DNA of 44,785 bases from Planctomycetota bacterium (GTDB lineage: Bacteria > Planctomycetota > UBA1135 > UBA2386), in NCBI GenBank assembly GCA_027621295.1, contig JAQCBR010000020.1, positions 1-44,785 on the forward strand. Direction: 5' to 3'. The notes beneath the pieces are model-generated. The model was not told where the DNA came from. It was given only the letters and a program-made list of their open reading frames with translations, and searched no databases. A program made the position numbers and the translations under genes. Below, in pieces: positions 10,395 to 17,833 of this stretch. The first letter of the stretch is position 1; each line of letters begins with the position of its first letter.

Positions 10395-11372
10395 ATGTCG
10401 ACCCCTCGTACGTGCCTGTGGATTGCCGCACCGATGCTGTCGGTGGGCCTCCTGTTCGGCGCGCCTGACCCGTGGCGCGCGGTCATGGCTCCAGGTCAAC
10501 ACGAGGTTGGTTCCATCGACGCGCACGCAGCCGACTCCTGGTCGTTCGCTGCCGGCGCACAGGCGCTCGCCGCAGACCCGGTCCCGTTCGTCGACACCGA
10601 CGGAGACCTGCTGCCGGATCGCGTGGAGCGCGCGCTGCTGCTCGACCCGCTGTCCACCGACACGGACGGGGACGGCACGGACGACTTCCTGCATGCGGTG
10701 CAGAGCCGCATGGGCATCAACGACCCCCGCACGACCTTCGGCTACGACCACGAAGCCCGCGTCGTGGTGACGACCGAGCCGGCACCCGGCGGCGGAGAGT
10801 CTGCCTGGGTCAATCTGCTGTTCCGGTTCGCGGGCTCCACCGTCCTCGACCTGCAGGCGCTCGAGCCGTTCATCGACGTCGGCGGCCAGCGGCTCTCGCT
10901 GAGTCGACTGCTCCAGACCTCGCTGTCCCGCATCCAGCTGCTGCCGCATGCGACCGAGGGTCTCTACGTGCACTGCGCGTTCCGACTGGGCAGCCCGAGC
11001 TCCCTGCAGCGGCTGCTTCCCTGCACGATCGGCGCACAGGCCGTGTTGGGTAGCCGTAGGATCTCTTCGGGGTCGTTCCTGACGGACGCGGACGGCACGA
11101 CGGCGTCACTGGTCCCGGTCGCCCCGAACTCGGGTGTGATCCAGGCTCTGAGCCCGTCAGGGGACGAGGACCCGTTCTGGACCTCGTCGCGCGTCTGTCT
11201 CCTCCGGCTGTCGGTCGTCACTTCGATGCCGAACGGCATGCTGTGCGAGGTCTCGAACGCGGACTGCATCCCGAGCGGCGAACTGGCCTGCCCGCCCAGC
11301 TGCAACGCGAGCCGCGGACAGGTGCTGTTCGTCCCCGACGGCCTGTCGACCATCACCGGCGGCGGTCGCTGA
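10395..11372 (+). CDS. Secreted protein with thrombospondin type 3-like calcium-binding repeats
   Basis: A 325-residue exported protein of unknown function. The N-terminus from ATG 10395 is signal-peptide-like (CLWIAAPMLSVGLLFGA, residues about 7-23). Around residues 65-100 are Asp-rich repeats DTDGDLLPDRVE and DTDGDGTDDF, the pattern of thrombospondin type 3 or dockerin-like calcium loops, which often separate domains in planctomycete surface proteins. The remainder is beta-rich and contains several cysteines (for example CLLRLSVV, CEVSNADC, CPPSC), suggesting disulfides in the periplasm or outside. The frame is open back to 10317, but the later ATG gives the signal peptide. It stands alone on the plus strand. 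I do not recognise a catalytic domain. Confidence 0.75.
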   Translation: MSTPRTCLWIAAPMLSVGLLFGAPDPWRAVMAPGQHEVGSIDAHAADSWSFAAGAQALAADPVPFVDTDGDLLPDRVERALLLDPLSTDTDGDGTDDFLHAVQSRMGINDPRTTFGYDHEARVVVTTEPAPGGGESAWVNLLFRFAGSTVLDLQALEPFIDVGGQRLSLSRLLQTSLSRIQLLPHATEGLYVHCAFRLGSPSSLQRLLPCTIGAQAVLGSRRISSGSFLTDADGTTASLVPVAPNSGVIQALSPSGDEDPFWTSSRVCLLRLSVVTSMPNGMLCEVSNADCIPSGELACPPSCNASRGQVLFVPDGLSTITGGGR

Positions 11373-11654
11373 CGCGACGCGGCAGGGGCCCGTCCGCAGG
11401 GCGACCGCTGCAGGACGGGACCAGCCGGTGCCGCGGACACGCTTCGGGGGTCCGGTTCCGTCGGATCCACGCGGGCGCGGAAGGGGTTCGGGTCGGAGTC
11501 CGGGATAAATCCCGCATCCGATCGAGCCTCCGACCGGAAAAGCGCGCCCGACGGTCCCAGAGTCGTCCCGGTCCGGTCTCATGGAAGGTTTTCCACAGTC
11601 GGATGGAACCCGGGAACCGGCCAGACCCGTCCGAGCCATCGGAAGTTCCGTTCC
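11373..11654. promoter_or_regulatory. Upstream region of the ECF sigma operon
   Basis: 282 bases without a gene. It holds the inverted repeat CGGGAT-AA-ATCCCG (11501-11514) and the string GGTTTTCCACAGTCGG near 11588, which resembles AGTTTTCCACTTTCGG near 6724 upstream of the SOS-box gene. GGAAC-type -35 candidates occur near 11609, but the spacing to a GTC -10 is not canonical, so no promoter is called. Confidence 0.3.
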
Positions 11655-12311
11655 GTGACGATCGACCCACAAACCCCTGACCGCGAGCTGATCGAAGCCT
11701 GCCAGGACGTCCAGGACGACCGGTTCGAGGCGGCGTTCGAAGAGCTCTACCGGCGCTATCGGGATCGGGTCTATTCGATCGCCTACCGGATCACGGGGTC
11801 GACCACGGACGCCATGGACGTGGTGCAGGAGTCGTTCCGGGTCCTGTTCCTGAAGATCTCGACCTTCCGGTTCGACGCCCGGTTCAGCACTTGGCTGTTC
11901 CGGATCGTCGTCAACTGCAGCATCGACCACCGCCGTCGCGAGCGTCAGCGGTCGGGACGAATCGGACAGAGCCTCCAGCACCTCCACGAGGGTTCCGAGC
12001 CCGTGGACGACGGCAAGGACCCGCTGTCCTCCGCCGAGACCTCCGAGCTGGGCGAACAGGTGCAGGTCGCGATCTCGAGGCTCAGTCCGAAGCTGCGCGC
12101 GATCCTCGTGCTGCGCTACCTCGAGGGACTGAGCTACGACGAGATCGCCGAGACCCTCGAAGTCCAGCTCGGCACCGTGAAGTCGCGGCTGGCTCGGGCG
12201 CACCTCGCGATCGAGCAGGTGCTGTCCAGCAAGGCGAAGAGCCTCGGCATGTCCGTCCGCGATCACATCGAGCGGAGTGGGGGCGAGGACGAGCGGGAGG
12301 GAGTCGCATGA
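11655..12311 (+). CDS. ECF-family RNA polymerase sigma factor
   Basis: A 218-residue group 4 sigma factor. Region 2 spans about residues 25-95 (FEELYRRYRDRVYSIAYRITG ... DVVQESFRVLF ... FSTWLFRIVVNCSIDHRRR), binding core polymerase and the -10 element. After an acidic linker, region 4 at about 135-200 (LSPKLRAILVLRYLEGLSYDEIAETLEVQLGTVKSRLARA, helix-turn-helix) binds the -35 element. The start is GTG 11655. Its TGA overlaps the ATG of the next gene, as in sigma/anti-sigma pairs. A C-terminal extension of about 20 acidic and polar residues follows region 4. The three-gene order sigma, membrane protein, RseB-like protein parallels the RpoE-RseA-RseB module. Confidence 0.95.
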   Translation: MTIDPQTPDRELIEACQDVQDDRFEAAFEELYRRYRDRVYSIAYRITGSTTDAMDVVQESFRVLFLKISTFRFDARFSTWLFRIVVNCSIDHRRRERQRSGRIGQSLQHLHEGSEPVDDGKDPLSSAETSELGEQVQVAISRLSPKLRAILVLRYLEGLSYDEIAETLEVQLGTVKSRLARAHLAIEQVLSSKAKSLGMSVRDHIERSGGEDEREGVA

Positions 12312-13078
12312 CCTCTCGTTTCGCCACTCTGCGCCGCGCGTTCCGGGCGGTGGAGCAGGTCCTCGCCAGTCTCCCGCTCGACGCGGAGGCCATCGACGCC
12401 GCGATCGCCGGACTTCCGAAGGTCGAGGGGGTGGATGCCCAAGCCCTCACCGCGTTCGTCCGCCGCGCGAACGAGCGCGCCGGAGCGGCCAGAGATTGCC
12501 TCGCGATCCAACCGGCCGAGGCGGCACGGGACTTCCCGGCGATGGGCGACATCGTCGAAGGAGTCGGTGGTCGGGCTGTGGACTGGCTCGCGGCCAACCT
12601 GACGCCGGTGGCACCACCCCAGTCGCTCGAGGGGAGTCTCGAAGAGCTTCGGGACCTGCTCGCCGAAGACACGGCCGAGCGGCTCGGTTCGAGCCTGGAT
12701 GCAGTTCGTAGGGCGTTCGCTCCCGTCAGCGCACCGCGCGATGCGGACTGGGCTGGATCCGCGCTCGAGTCACTCGGTGTGGACCAGGACGTGGTCCGTT
12801 CGTGGGCCCGACCGAGCCGGGCTCCGGGGTGGCTCTGGGCACGCATCCGCAGGGATGTCCAGCAGGCCCGGACCGCCGTGCGCGCGCGCCGCGTTCCGGT
12901 GGCGGCTCTCGCTGCCGCGACCGTCGTTCTCTCCGCTTCCCTGGCGATCGTCCTGCTCGACGACCGAGGGGCCAGCAACGGAGCCGGCCCCCGGATCACG
13001 TTCCTTCGCGTCGATCGACCGCTGTCCGACCAGTACGCGTCGGCCACTCTGCTGGAGAAGCTCCGCGATGGCCGATGA
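12308..13078 (+). CDS. Putative anti-sigma factor, single-span membrane protein
   Basis: A 256-residue protein with a long N-terminal, mostly helical and acidic part, one transmembrane segment at about residues 199-221 (VPVAALAAATVVLSASLAIVLL) and a short C-terminal tail of about 35 residues. No known anti-sigma zinc motif (HxxxCxxC) is visible. It is assigned by position: the ATG overlaps the sigma stop, and an RseB-like gene follows with overlap. It may hold the sigma factor at the membrane and be released by proteolysis, but the periplasmic part is short. This is inference; without a database search it is best called a putative regulator. Confidence 0.65.
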   Translation: MTSRFATLRRAFRAVEQVLASLPLDAEAIDAAIAGLPKVEGVDAQALTAFVRRANERAGAARDCLAIQPAEAARDFPAMGDIVEGVGGRAVDWLAANLTPVAPPQSLEGSLEELRDLLAEDTAERLGSSLDAVRRAFAPVSAPRDADWAGSALESLGVDQDVVRSWARPSRAPGWLWARIRRDVQQARTAVRARRVPVAALAAATVVLSASLAIVLLDDRGASNGAGPRITFLRVDRPLSDQYASATLLEKLRDGR

Positions 13079-14192
13079 ACCGGGCGTGATGGTGATCGGA
13101 CGCCAGAGGCGCATGCGCGCATCGGCAGCGGGTCTACTGCTCGCTGCGTCGGCATGGGCACTCTCCGCGTCCGGCTCCGTGTTCGCATCCGGTGCCGAGA
13201 CGAAGGTGGAGTCTGGGTTCGGCGCCGGCGAGTCGAACACGCTCGCGACGTTCGAAGCGATCGCGGCCGCCGAGACCTCGCTGTCGCTCCGCGTCAGCCA
13301 GCTGCGGCGCGTGCTCGAGGTCGGCCCTGCGGGGCCCGCGTGGACCGGAATCCGAGAGGACCTGGTCCTCACGCCGGACCAGAGCGGGTCCGGGGAAGCG
13401 CGCTTCGATCTCCAGTTCGCTGGGCTCGAAGGTTCGTCCAGCGCGGCGATGTCCGAGCCGACCCGCCGCGAGCTCTACAGGGGCTACGCCGGCTACCTGC
13501 ATCTCCATGCGAACTTCCGGGTCGTCGATCCGCAGCTCGCCACCCAGAACTACGTCGTCATCGACCTGGGTTCGCGCGTCCGCCTGGACCGCCCGACCCG
13601 CCGCATCGCGCTGCTGCCGCGCCAGCTCGGCCGGAGCCCCTGGGTGCTCGAGCTCGACGCCGCCACGAGCTACCCGCTCTACCGCGCCGAGTTCAACCCT
13701 GCCGGTGTCCTGGTGTCGACGCTCGAGGTGACGCGGTTCGAGGAAGTCACCCCGCTGTCGCTGACGGGACACGCTTTCTGGCAGCCGACCCGCAACGTCG
13801 AGGACTTCCGGAGCATCCAGACCGCCGTCCAGGTGATGGCGCTGGAAGCCGCGCCGGTGCTGCCTGCATCCAACCGGATTCCCTCGGGCTACCGGTTCTC
13901 GAAGGCACGGGTGGTGCGCGAGTTGCTGCGCCCGGAGTCGAGTCTCGTCGTGACCTACACCGACGGCATCGACGAGATCTTCGTCGTGTCGACATTCGGG
14001 GCGGCGGCACCGAGCCTCCCCGTGATGTCCGCACAGGGCTCCTACGCGATCCTGGCCTACCAGGACCAGAACGTCGCGCAGTTCCTGTTCCACGTCGGCT
14101 CCGTGACGACGATGGTGGTCGGTCGAGCCGGGCAGTTCGCGCTGCCGTCGATCGCCGAGGACTTGCTCGCGCGTTCGCTGCAGAGCCGCTGA
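13068..14192 (+). CDS. RseB/MucB-like periplasmic sigma regulator
   Basis: A 374-residue exported protein. The N-terminus (RASAAGLLLAASAWALSASGSVFA) is a signal peptide. The centre (about 60-240) is a LolA/RseB-like beta fold; ALLPRQLGRSPWVLELDAATSYPLYRAEFNPAGVLVSTLEVTRFEEV resembles the stretch that reads out substrate in MucB. The C-terminal part (GYRFSKARVVRELL ... LVVTYTDGIDEIFVVSTFG ... YAILAYQDQNVAQFLFHVGS) resembles the MucB/RseB C-terminal domain. RseB binds RseA and senses envelope damage. The ATG 13068 overlaps the anti-sigma gene by 11 bases; ATG 13089 is an alternative that gives a cleaner signal peptide. Homology is my reading; a fold search would decide. Confidence 0.65.
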   Translation: MADEPGVMVIGRQRRMRASAAGLLLAASAWALSASGSVFASGAETKVESGFGAGESNTLATFEAIAAAETSLSLRVSQLRRVLEVGPAGPAWTGIREDLVLTPDQSGSGEARFDLQFAGLEGSSSAAMSEPTRRELYRGYAGYLHLHANFRVVDPQLATQNYVVIDLGSRVRLDRPTRRIALLPRQLGRSPWVLELDAATSYPLYRAEFNPAGVLVSTLEVTRFEEVTPLSLTGHAFWQPTRNVEDFRSIQTAVQVMALEAAPVLPASNRIPSGYRFSKARVVRELLRPESSLVVTYTDGIDEIFVVSTFGAAAPSLPVMSAQGSYAILAYQDQNVAQFLFHVGSVTTMVVGRAGQFALPSIAEDLLARSLQSR

Positions 14193-14203
14193 ACGGCTTC
14201 GGA

Positions 14204-14216
14204 CTGACTCCGTCAG
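14204..14216. terminator. Hairpin at the convergent 3' ends of the RseB-like and methyltransferase genes
   Basis: CTGAC-TCC-GTCAG, a 5-bp stem and 3-base loop between the RseB-like stop (14192) and the methyltransferase stop codon (14213-14215), which lies within the stem. No U tract follows, so a role in termination is only suggested by position. Confidence 0.4.
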
Positions 14217-15151
14217 CGCGGCGGTCGTGCGACGAACATCGCGAAGTCGTCCTCCAGCTCGCCCGCACGCATGCGTCGGTCTTCCTCGCGGAACAGCGAC
14301 GACAGCACGTGGTTGTGCTCCCAGTTCGACGGGTCGAACGTGTCGATCTGGTACATCAGCACCGGCTGGAGCAGCGCGCAGCCAGCGCTGGCGTAGCCCT
14401 CGATCGTGAATCCCGCGTCCCTGCAGGTCGGCAGGATGTCCCGGGAGCGAACCGCCTCGGATGGATCGAGCGCGAGCATCACGTCGACGGGCGTCCTGCG
14501 GATCTGCTGGTGGTGGACCTTGTGGTGATCGGGCACCAGGTCTCGCAGAGCGGCGTCACCGGCGGCGACCTGTGCATCCGTCCACTGGAAGCGATTCGGA
14601 CCGACGAACTCCTGCGCGAGCAGGACACCGTCCGCGGTCAATCCGTTGGCGCAGGCCGTCCAGAAGGACTCGAGCGCTTCCACGTGGTGGATCGCGCCCA
14701 ACCCGAGGATGGCGCGGTAGCGACCGGACTCGAGCTGGAGGTCGTTGAAGTCACCGAGCGCGAGCGACAGGTTGTGCAGTCCCTCTGCGTGGATCTCTGC
14801 AGCGGCGCGCGCCACCGTCTCCGGTGAGATGTCGATCGCCACGAACTGGCGGTCCGGGAGCTTCTTCGCGAGAGCTCGCTCCTTGCCTGCCGGACCACAT
14901 CCGACGGAGAGGATCTGGTCTCCGGGCTCCGTTCTCGACTGGAGTTCGGCCGCAACGACATCGAGGTGACCGACGATCTGGCCGAAGGCCCGCAGCGAGA
15001 TGTAGGCCTGGATCAGTGGGTGACGCAGGAAGTTGTCGTGCGCCTCGCCCTTCGCGGTCCGGTGCCTTTCGTCCCAGAACGCTGCGGTCCTGTCGTTCGT
15101 CGCGCCGTCGGGCTTGGTTGATGGGTCGGCCACTCCCGGATTATCGACCAT
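14213..15151 (-). CDS. Class I SAM-dependent methyltransferase
   Basis: A 312-residue Rossmann-fold methyltransferase. Motif I is ILSVGCGPAGKER near residue 80, motif II is FVAIDISPETV, and the acidic and motif IV region is ALGDFNDLQLESGRYRAILGLGAIHHVE. Small molecules or sugars are typical substrates of this group, but I cannot name one. The frame is open to 15415, but the ATG at 15151 begins just before the conserved sequence and is preferred. It is divergent from a small helical protein gene over 296 bases containing an inverted repeat. Convergent with the RseB-like gene. Confidence 0.85.
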   Translation of the reverse strand: MVDNPGVADPSTKPDGATNDRTAAFWDERHRTAKGEAHDNFLRHPLIQAYISLRAFGQIVGHLDVVAAELQSRTEPGDQILSVGCGPAGKERALAKKLPDRQFVAIDISPETVARAAAEIHAEGLHNLSLALGDFNDLQLESGRYRAILGLGAIHHVEALESFWTACANGLTADGVLLAQEFVGPNRFQWTDAQVAAGDAALRDLVPDHHKVHHQQIRRTPVDVMLALDPSEAVRSRDILPTCRDAGFTIEGYASAGCALLQPVLMYQIDTFDPSNWEHNHVLSSLFREEDRRMRAGELEDDFAMFVARPPR

Positions 15152-15447
15152 CCGTCGATCCAGCTGGGGGGTTCGATCCAGCTTCGTGGCGTCGACCTGG
15201 CGCAACACCGTCGTGTGGACGCAACCCGACGTTGCGACGATGCGACACAGGACCGGGTCCGAAGTGCAGCGAAGCCTGCCTGCAGCGTCGAGGAACCCGC
15301 ACCCGAGACGTGGGCACGACCGTTGGCATCGCCCGCTCCGAGCCGGGCCCACGCCGACGCAGTCGGTGATCCAGGCATGGCAAGGGATGTGCTCTGAGGG
15401 AGGTGCAACCCTCAATCCTCCACCCTGCAGAACCCTCCCGGCCCGCC
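15152..15447. other. Divergent intergenic region with an inverted repeat
   Basis: 296 bases between two divergently oriented genes. CGCAAC-CCGAC-GTTGCG (15220-15236) is a perfect 6-bp inverted repeat and is a possible operator. I see nothing else that I can support. Confidence 0.3.
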
Positions 15448-15858
15448 ATGTCCAAGGACCCTCTCGACCGCACCCAGCTCGAATCCGTCGAATACCGGAC
15501 CCGACTCCTCACCAAGCTCAACTGCCTGATCGCCGTCATCGAGGTCGCGATCGCCAAGGTGAGCCGGAGCCAGGAGAGCCCAGGCGCCCAGGAAGAGCGG
15601 CTCGGCCGCATCCGGAGCAATCTCGAGAACACGCTCGGCATCTGCCAGCGTGCCAAGGCGACGCTGCAGAAGGTCGACGTGCGAACGCGTGCCATGCCGC
15701 AGCGCGAGAGCCGCGAGTCCGGTCGCATGAGCTACCGCGACTACGTGGAGCTCTCGAGCATCGACGAGTACCGGAAGTTCAAGAGCCTGCCGCCGATCCG
15801 CGCCGAGGAGATCGAGTCCGTCGACCTGGACGAAATCTTGCGCCGACTCGCGCAGTGA
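15448..15858 (+). CDS. Conserved-looking small charged helical protein
   Basis: A 136-residue protein, not recognised. It is strongly charged and almost free of Gly and aromatic residues in its first half, suggesting alpha-helix or coiled coil (about residues 18-75, with AIAKVSRSQE and LENTLGICQRAKATLQKV). The second half has YRDYVELSSIDEYRKFKSLPPIRAEEI and a terminal LDEILRRLAQ helix. No signal peptide or membrane segment is visible. The ATG 15448 is used because the upstream extension is non-coding in character. A hairpin with a T-run follows 43 bases after its stop. Cytoplasmic adaptor or regulatory roles are possible but unsupported. Confidence 0.75.
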   Translation: MSKDPLDRTQLESVEYRTRLLTKLNCLIAVIEVAIAKVSRSQESPGAQEERLGRIRSNLENTLGICQRAKATLQKVDVRTRAMPQRESRESGRMSYRDYVELSSIDEYRKFKSLPPIRAEEIESVDLDEILRRLAQ

Positions 15859-16436
15859 ACCACGGCTCGACTGCCTTGCTCCGGGCCGTCTCGCCACACC
15901 CGGCCGACGCGGCCATTCTTTTGACTCTTGACGCGTGGGTTGTCCTCGCCGGTGAGTGACCGCACCCGGTGGGGGTCACCTGTGCCAAGACATGCGTGGG
16001 GCAACGTTGGGTCCCTGTCGGAGAACCGGGGGATCTCTCTCACACCCGAGTCTCACGTCGACCCCGCGCGCCTTCACCCCGAGGGGAGAGATGGGGAGGA
16101 TCCGGGTAAGGCTCCCCGGGTTGTCCACTCGCCAACCGGCTGGTCCGACCGATCCAAGTGCACTTCCGACCGGCACTTGTCAGTGGCGTCCGTCGCTCTC
16201 TCCACACCCGTGACGGGACGGAAGAGGTCTGAAGAGAGAGAAACAACAGAACTACCCTAGAGAACCGAGCGACCCACGAACGGTGACCGCAGGCGGACGA
16301 TGTCGGGAGGCCTTGGAGTCGGGTGATCCGGAAGCGATCGACGGAACGTGCGCTGGTCGTGAAACCTCCCGTGGGATCGTCGTCCTGAGCGTTCCAACCA
16401 AGGCCAGGAACCCCTAGATTCGCGCCGTTCCACGCC
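15859..16436. other. Gene-free region upstream of dnaN
   Basis: 578 bases without a gene, apart from the terminator at 15902-15922. I looked for an origin: only one good DnaA-like box (TTGTCCACT, 16121-16129) and a weaker CTCTCCACA are visible, with no AT-rich unwinding stretch. Nothing else stands out. It presumably contains the dnaN promoter. Confidence 0.4.
15902..15922 (+). terminator. Rho-independent terminator
   Basis: A 5-bp G+C stem GGCCG-ACG-CGGCC (15902-15914) followed immediately by ATTCTTTT (15915-15922). It is 43 bases downstream of the stop of the small helical protein and is the only hairpin with a U tract that I noticed in the window. Confidence 0.6.
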
Positions 16437-17534
16437 ATGAAGATCCTCTGCGACCGACAGCAACTCCAGGAAGCCTTCACGGTGGTCGGTGGGATCCCCC
16501 CCCTGAAGACCCCGAAGCCCGTGATCCAGAGCGTCCTGATGGACGCGACAGCCGATGGGGTCACGCTGTACGCGACCGACCTGGAGATCTCCGCAAAGGT
16601 CCCGGTCGATGCCGTGAAGGTCGCCGAACCTGGCCGCACGCTGCTCCCCGCACGCGAGACCTCGGCCCTCCTGCGCGAGCTGAGTGACCCCACGCTGACC
16701 CTGTCGGGCCAGGAAGGCCGGACCACGATCGATGCCGGCACGGGCTCGTTCGTCCTCGTCAGCAATGATCCCTCGCAGTTCCCCGCCGAACCCGAGTTCA
16801 AGCAGGGCGTCGAGGTCGAGGTGCCGGTGCGCGAGTTCCTCGACATGATCCGTCGGACGAGCTTCGCCGCGGCACGCGAGGAGACCCGCTACGCGATCAA
16901 CGGCCTGCTGCTCGAGCTCAAGGACGGCGGCGCGCGCCTCATCGGAACCGACGGCCGTCGCCTCGCGCTCTGCTACACCGAGCACGGTGGCGACGCGCAG
17001 AACTCCCGTGTGGTCATCCCGATCCGCGCGCTGCAGGCGCTGTCGAAGGCCGTGTCCGACGAGAGCAGCGAACCGCTGCGCATCTCGATCAGCAGCAACC
17101 AGATCCGCTTCGCGCTCGACGGCACCGAGCTGATCAGTCAGCTCCTCGACAACCGTTTCCCGGAGTACGAGCAGGTCATCCCGAAGGCCGCCGACTCCAC
17201 GATCGAGATCGAGCGTGAGCACCTCGAGAAGAACCTGCGGCGAGTTGCGATCCTCAGCTCCGGCGAGGTGCGCATGGTCCGGTTCAAGTTCGAGGGGTCG
17301 GAGGTCAAGCTCTCCGCCGAGAGCAGCGGCATCGGACGCGCGGACCTCTCGATGGGCATCGAGCTCAACGGGCCCGGGGGGAGCATCTCGTTCAACCCGG
17401 ACTTCCTCCTCGATGCGCTGAAGGTCTCCGACCGCGAGCTCGTGCGCATCGACATGACGGACGACTCGACCCCGGCCAAGTTCACGCTGGGTGATTCCTA
17501 CACCTACATCCTGATGCCGATCAGCGGATCGTGA
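16437..17534 (+). CDS. dnaN: DNA polymerase III beta subunit (sliding clamp)
   Basis: A 365-residue ring-forming clamp that tethers DNA polymerase III to DNA and binds many repair proteins. The three similar domains are present in the usual order; the N-terminus is MKILCDRQQLQEAFTVV and typical later elements are EETRYAINGLLLEL, GTDGRRLALC (domain 2) and the C-terminal DDSTPAKFTLGDSYTYILMPI (family: P-A-x ... Y-V-I-M-P-x-R). Length is normal. The stop overlaps the next start as GTGA, so it is translationally coupled to dciA and then gyrB. No dnaA or recF lies beside it, although 578 gene-free bases precede it. Confidence 0.97.
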   Translation: MKILCDRQQLQEAFTVVGGIPPLKTPKPVIQSVLMDATADGVTLYATDLEISAKVPVDAVKVAEPGRTLLPARETSALLRELSDPTLTLSGQEGRTTIDAGTGSFVLVSNDPSQFPAEPEFKQGVEVEVPVREFLDMIRRTSFAAAREETRYAINGLLLELKDGGARLIGTDGRRLALCYTEHGGDAQNSRVVIPIRALQALSKAVSDESSEPLRISISSNQIRFALDGTELISQLLDNRFPEYEQVIPKAADSTIEIEREHLEKNLRRVAILSSGEVRMVRFKFEGSEVKLSAESSGIGRADLSMGIELNGPGGSISFNPDFLLDALKVSDRELVRIDMTDDSTPAKFTLGDSYTYILMPISGS

Positions 17535-17833
17535 CCGACCCCAAGCATGCAGCGGCCTTCCTCAAGGGGGTCCTGAGTGAGGTCGGCACGAAGGCCAGTC
17601 GGGTTCGCTTCAAGGACGCTCTCGAGCACGCAGTGGGCGAGAGGACCGCGAAGCACCTGGAGGTCGTGGGATTCCGGGGCGGCAGGCTCTACGTCGCGGT
17701 CGATTCCGCGCCGCTCTACGCCGAGATGATCGGGTTCCGTCGGGACTCGATCCGCAAGGCGTGCAATGAGTTCCTGGCGCCCGAGCAGATCGGCGAGATC
17801 GTTTTTCGAATGGGCGGGACAGCACATGTCTGA
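17531..17833 (+). CDS. dciA: DciA family replicative helicase operator (DUF721)
   Basis: A 100-residue DUF721 protein. DciA is the ancestral loader-like partner of the DnaB helicase in bacteria lacking DnaC or DnaI. The pattern HLEVVGFRGGRLYVAVDSAPLYAEMIGFRRDSIRKACNEFL matches the family core (L.V......LTV.V.S..WA.EL.F.R..LL..LN). The GTG start at 17531 overlaps dnaN by four bases, and its C-terminus overlaps the gyrB start by eight. Placement beside gyrB also occurs in actinobacteria, where recF lies between. Family call is good; the helicase role comes from family knowledge. Confidence 0.85.
   Translation: MTDPKHAAAFLKGVLSEVGTKASRVRFKDALEHAVGERTAKHLEVVGFRGGRLYVAVDSAPLYAEMIGFRRDSIRKACNEFLAPEQIGEIVFRMGGTAHV

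Noticed and set aside
8242..10395. 717-codon plus-strand frame opposite the M61 peptidase
   Set aside because: It runs antisense through the HEYLH peptidase gene and the tRNA; no domain is visible.
10102..10431. N-terminal extension of the M61 frame through the tRNA
   Set aside because: The extension translates the tRNA-Arg gene and its flank; the known tRNA-shadow peptide pattern APVAQLDR is visible, so the start at 10101 is used.
11600..11650. ECF autoregulatory promoter (GGAAC ... GTC)
   Set aside because: The best pairs are spaced 19 or 11 bases apart, outside the usual 16-17, and would place the start too near the GTG.
15859..16436. Chromosomal replication origin upstream of dnaN
   Set aside because: Only one near-consensus DnaA box and no AT-rich unwinding region; not enough for an origin.
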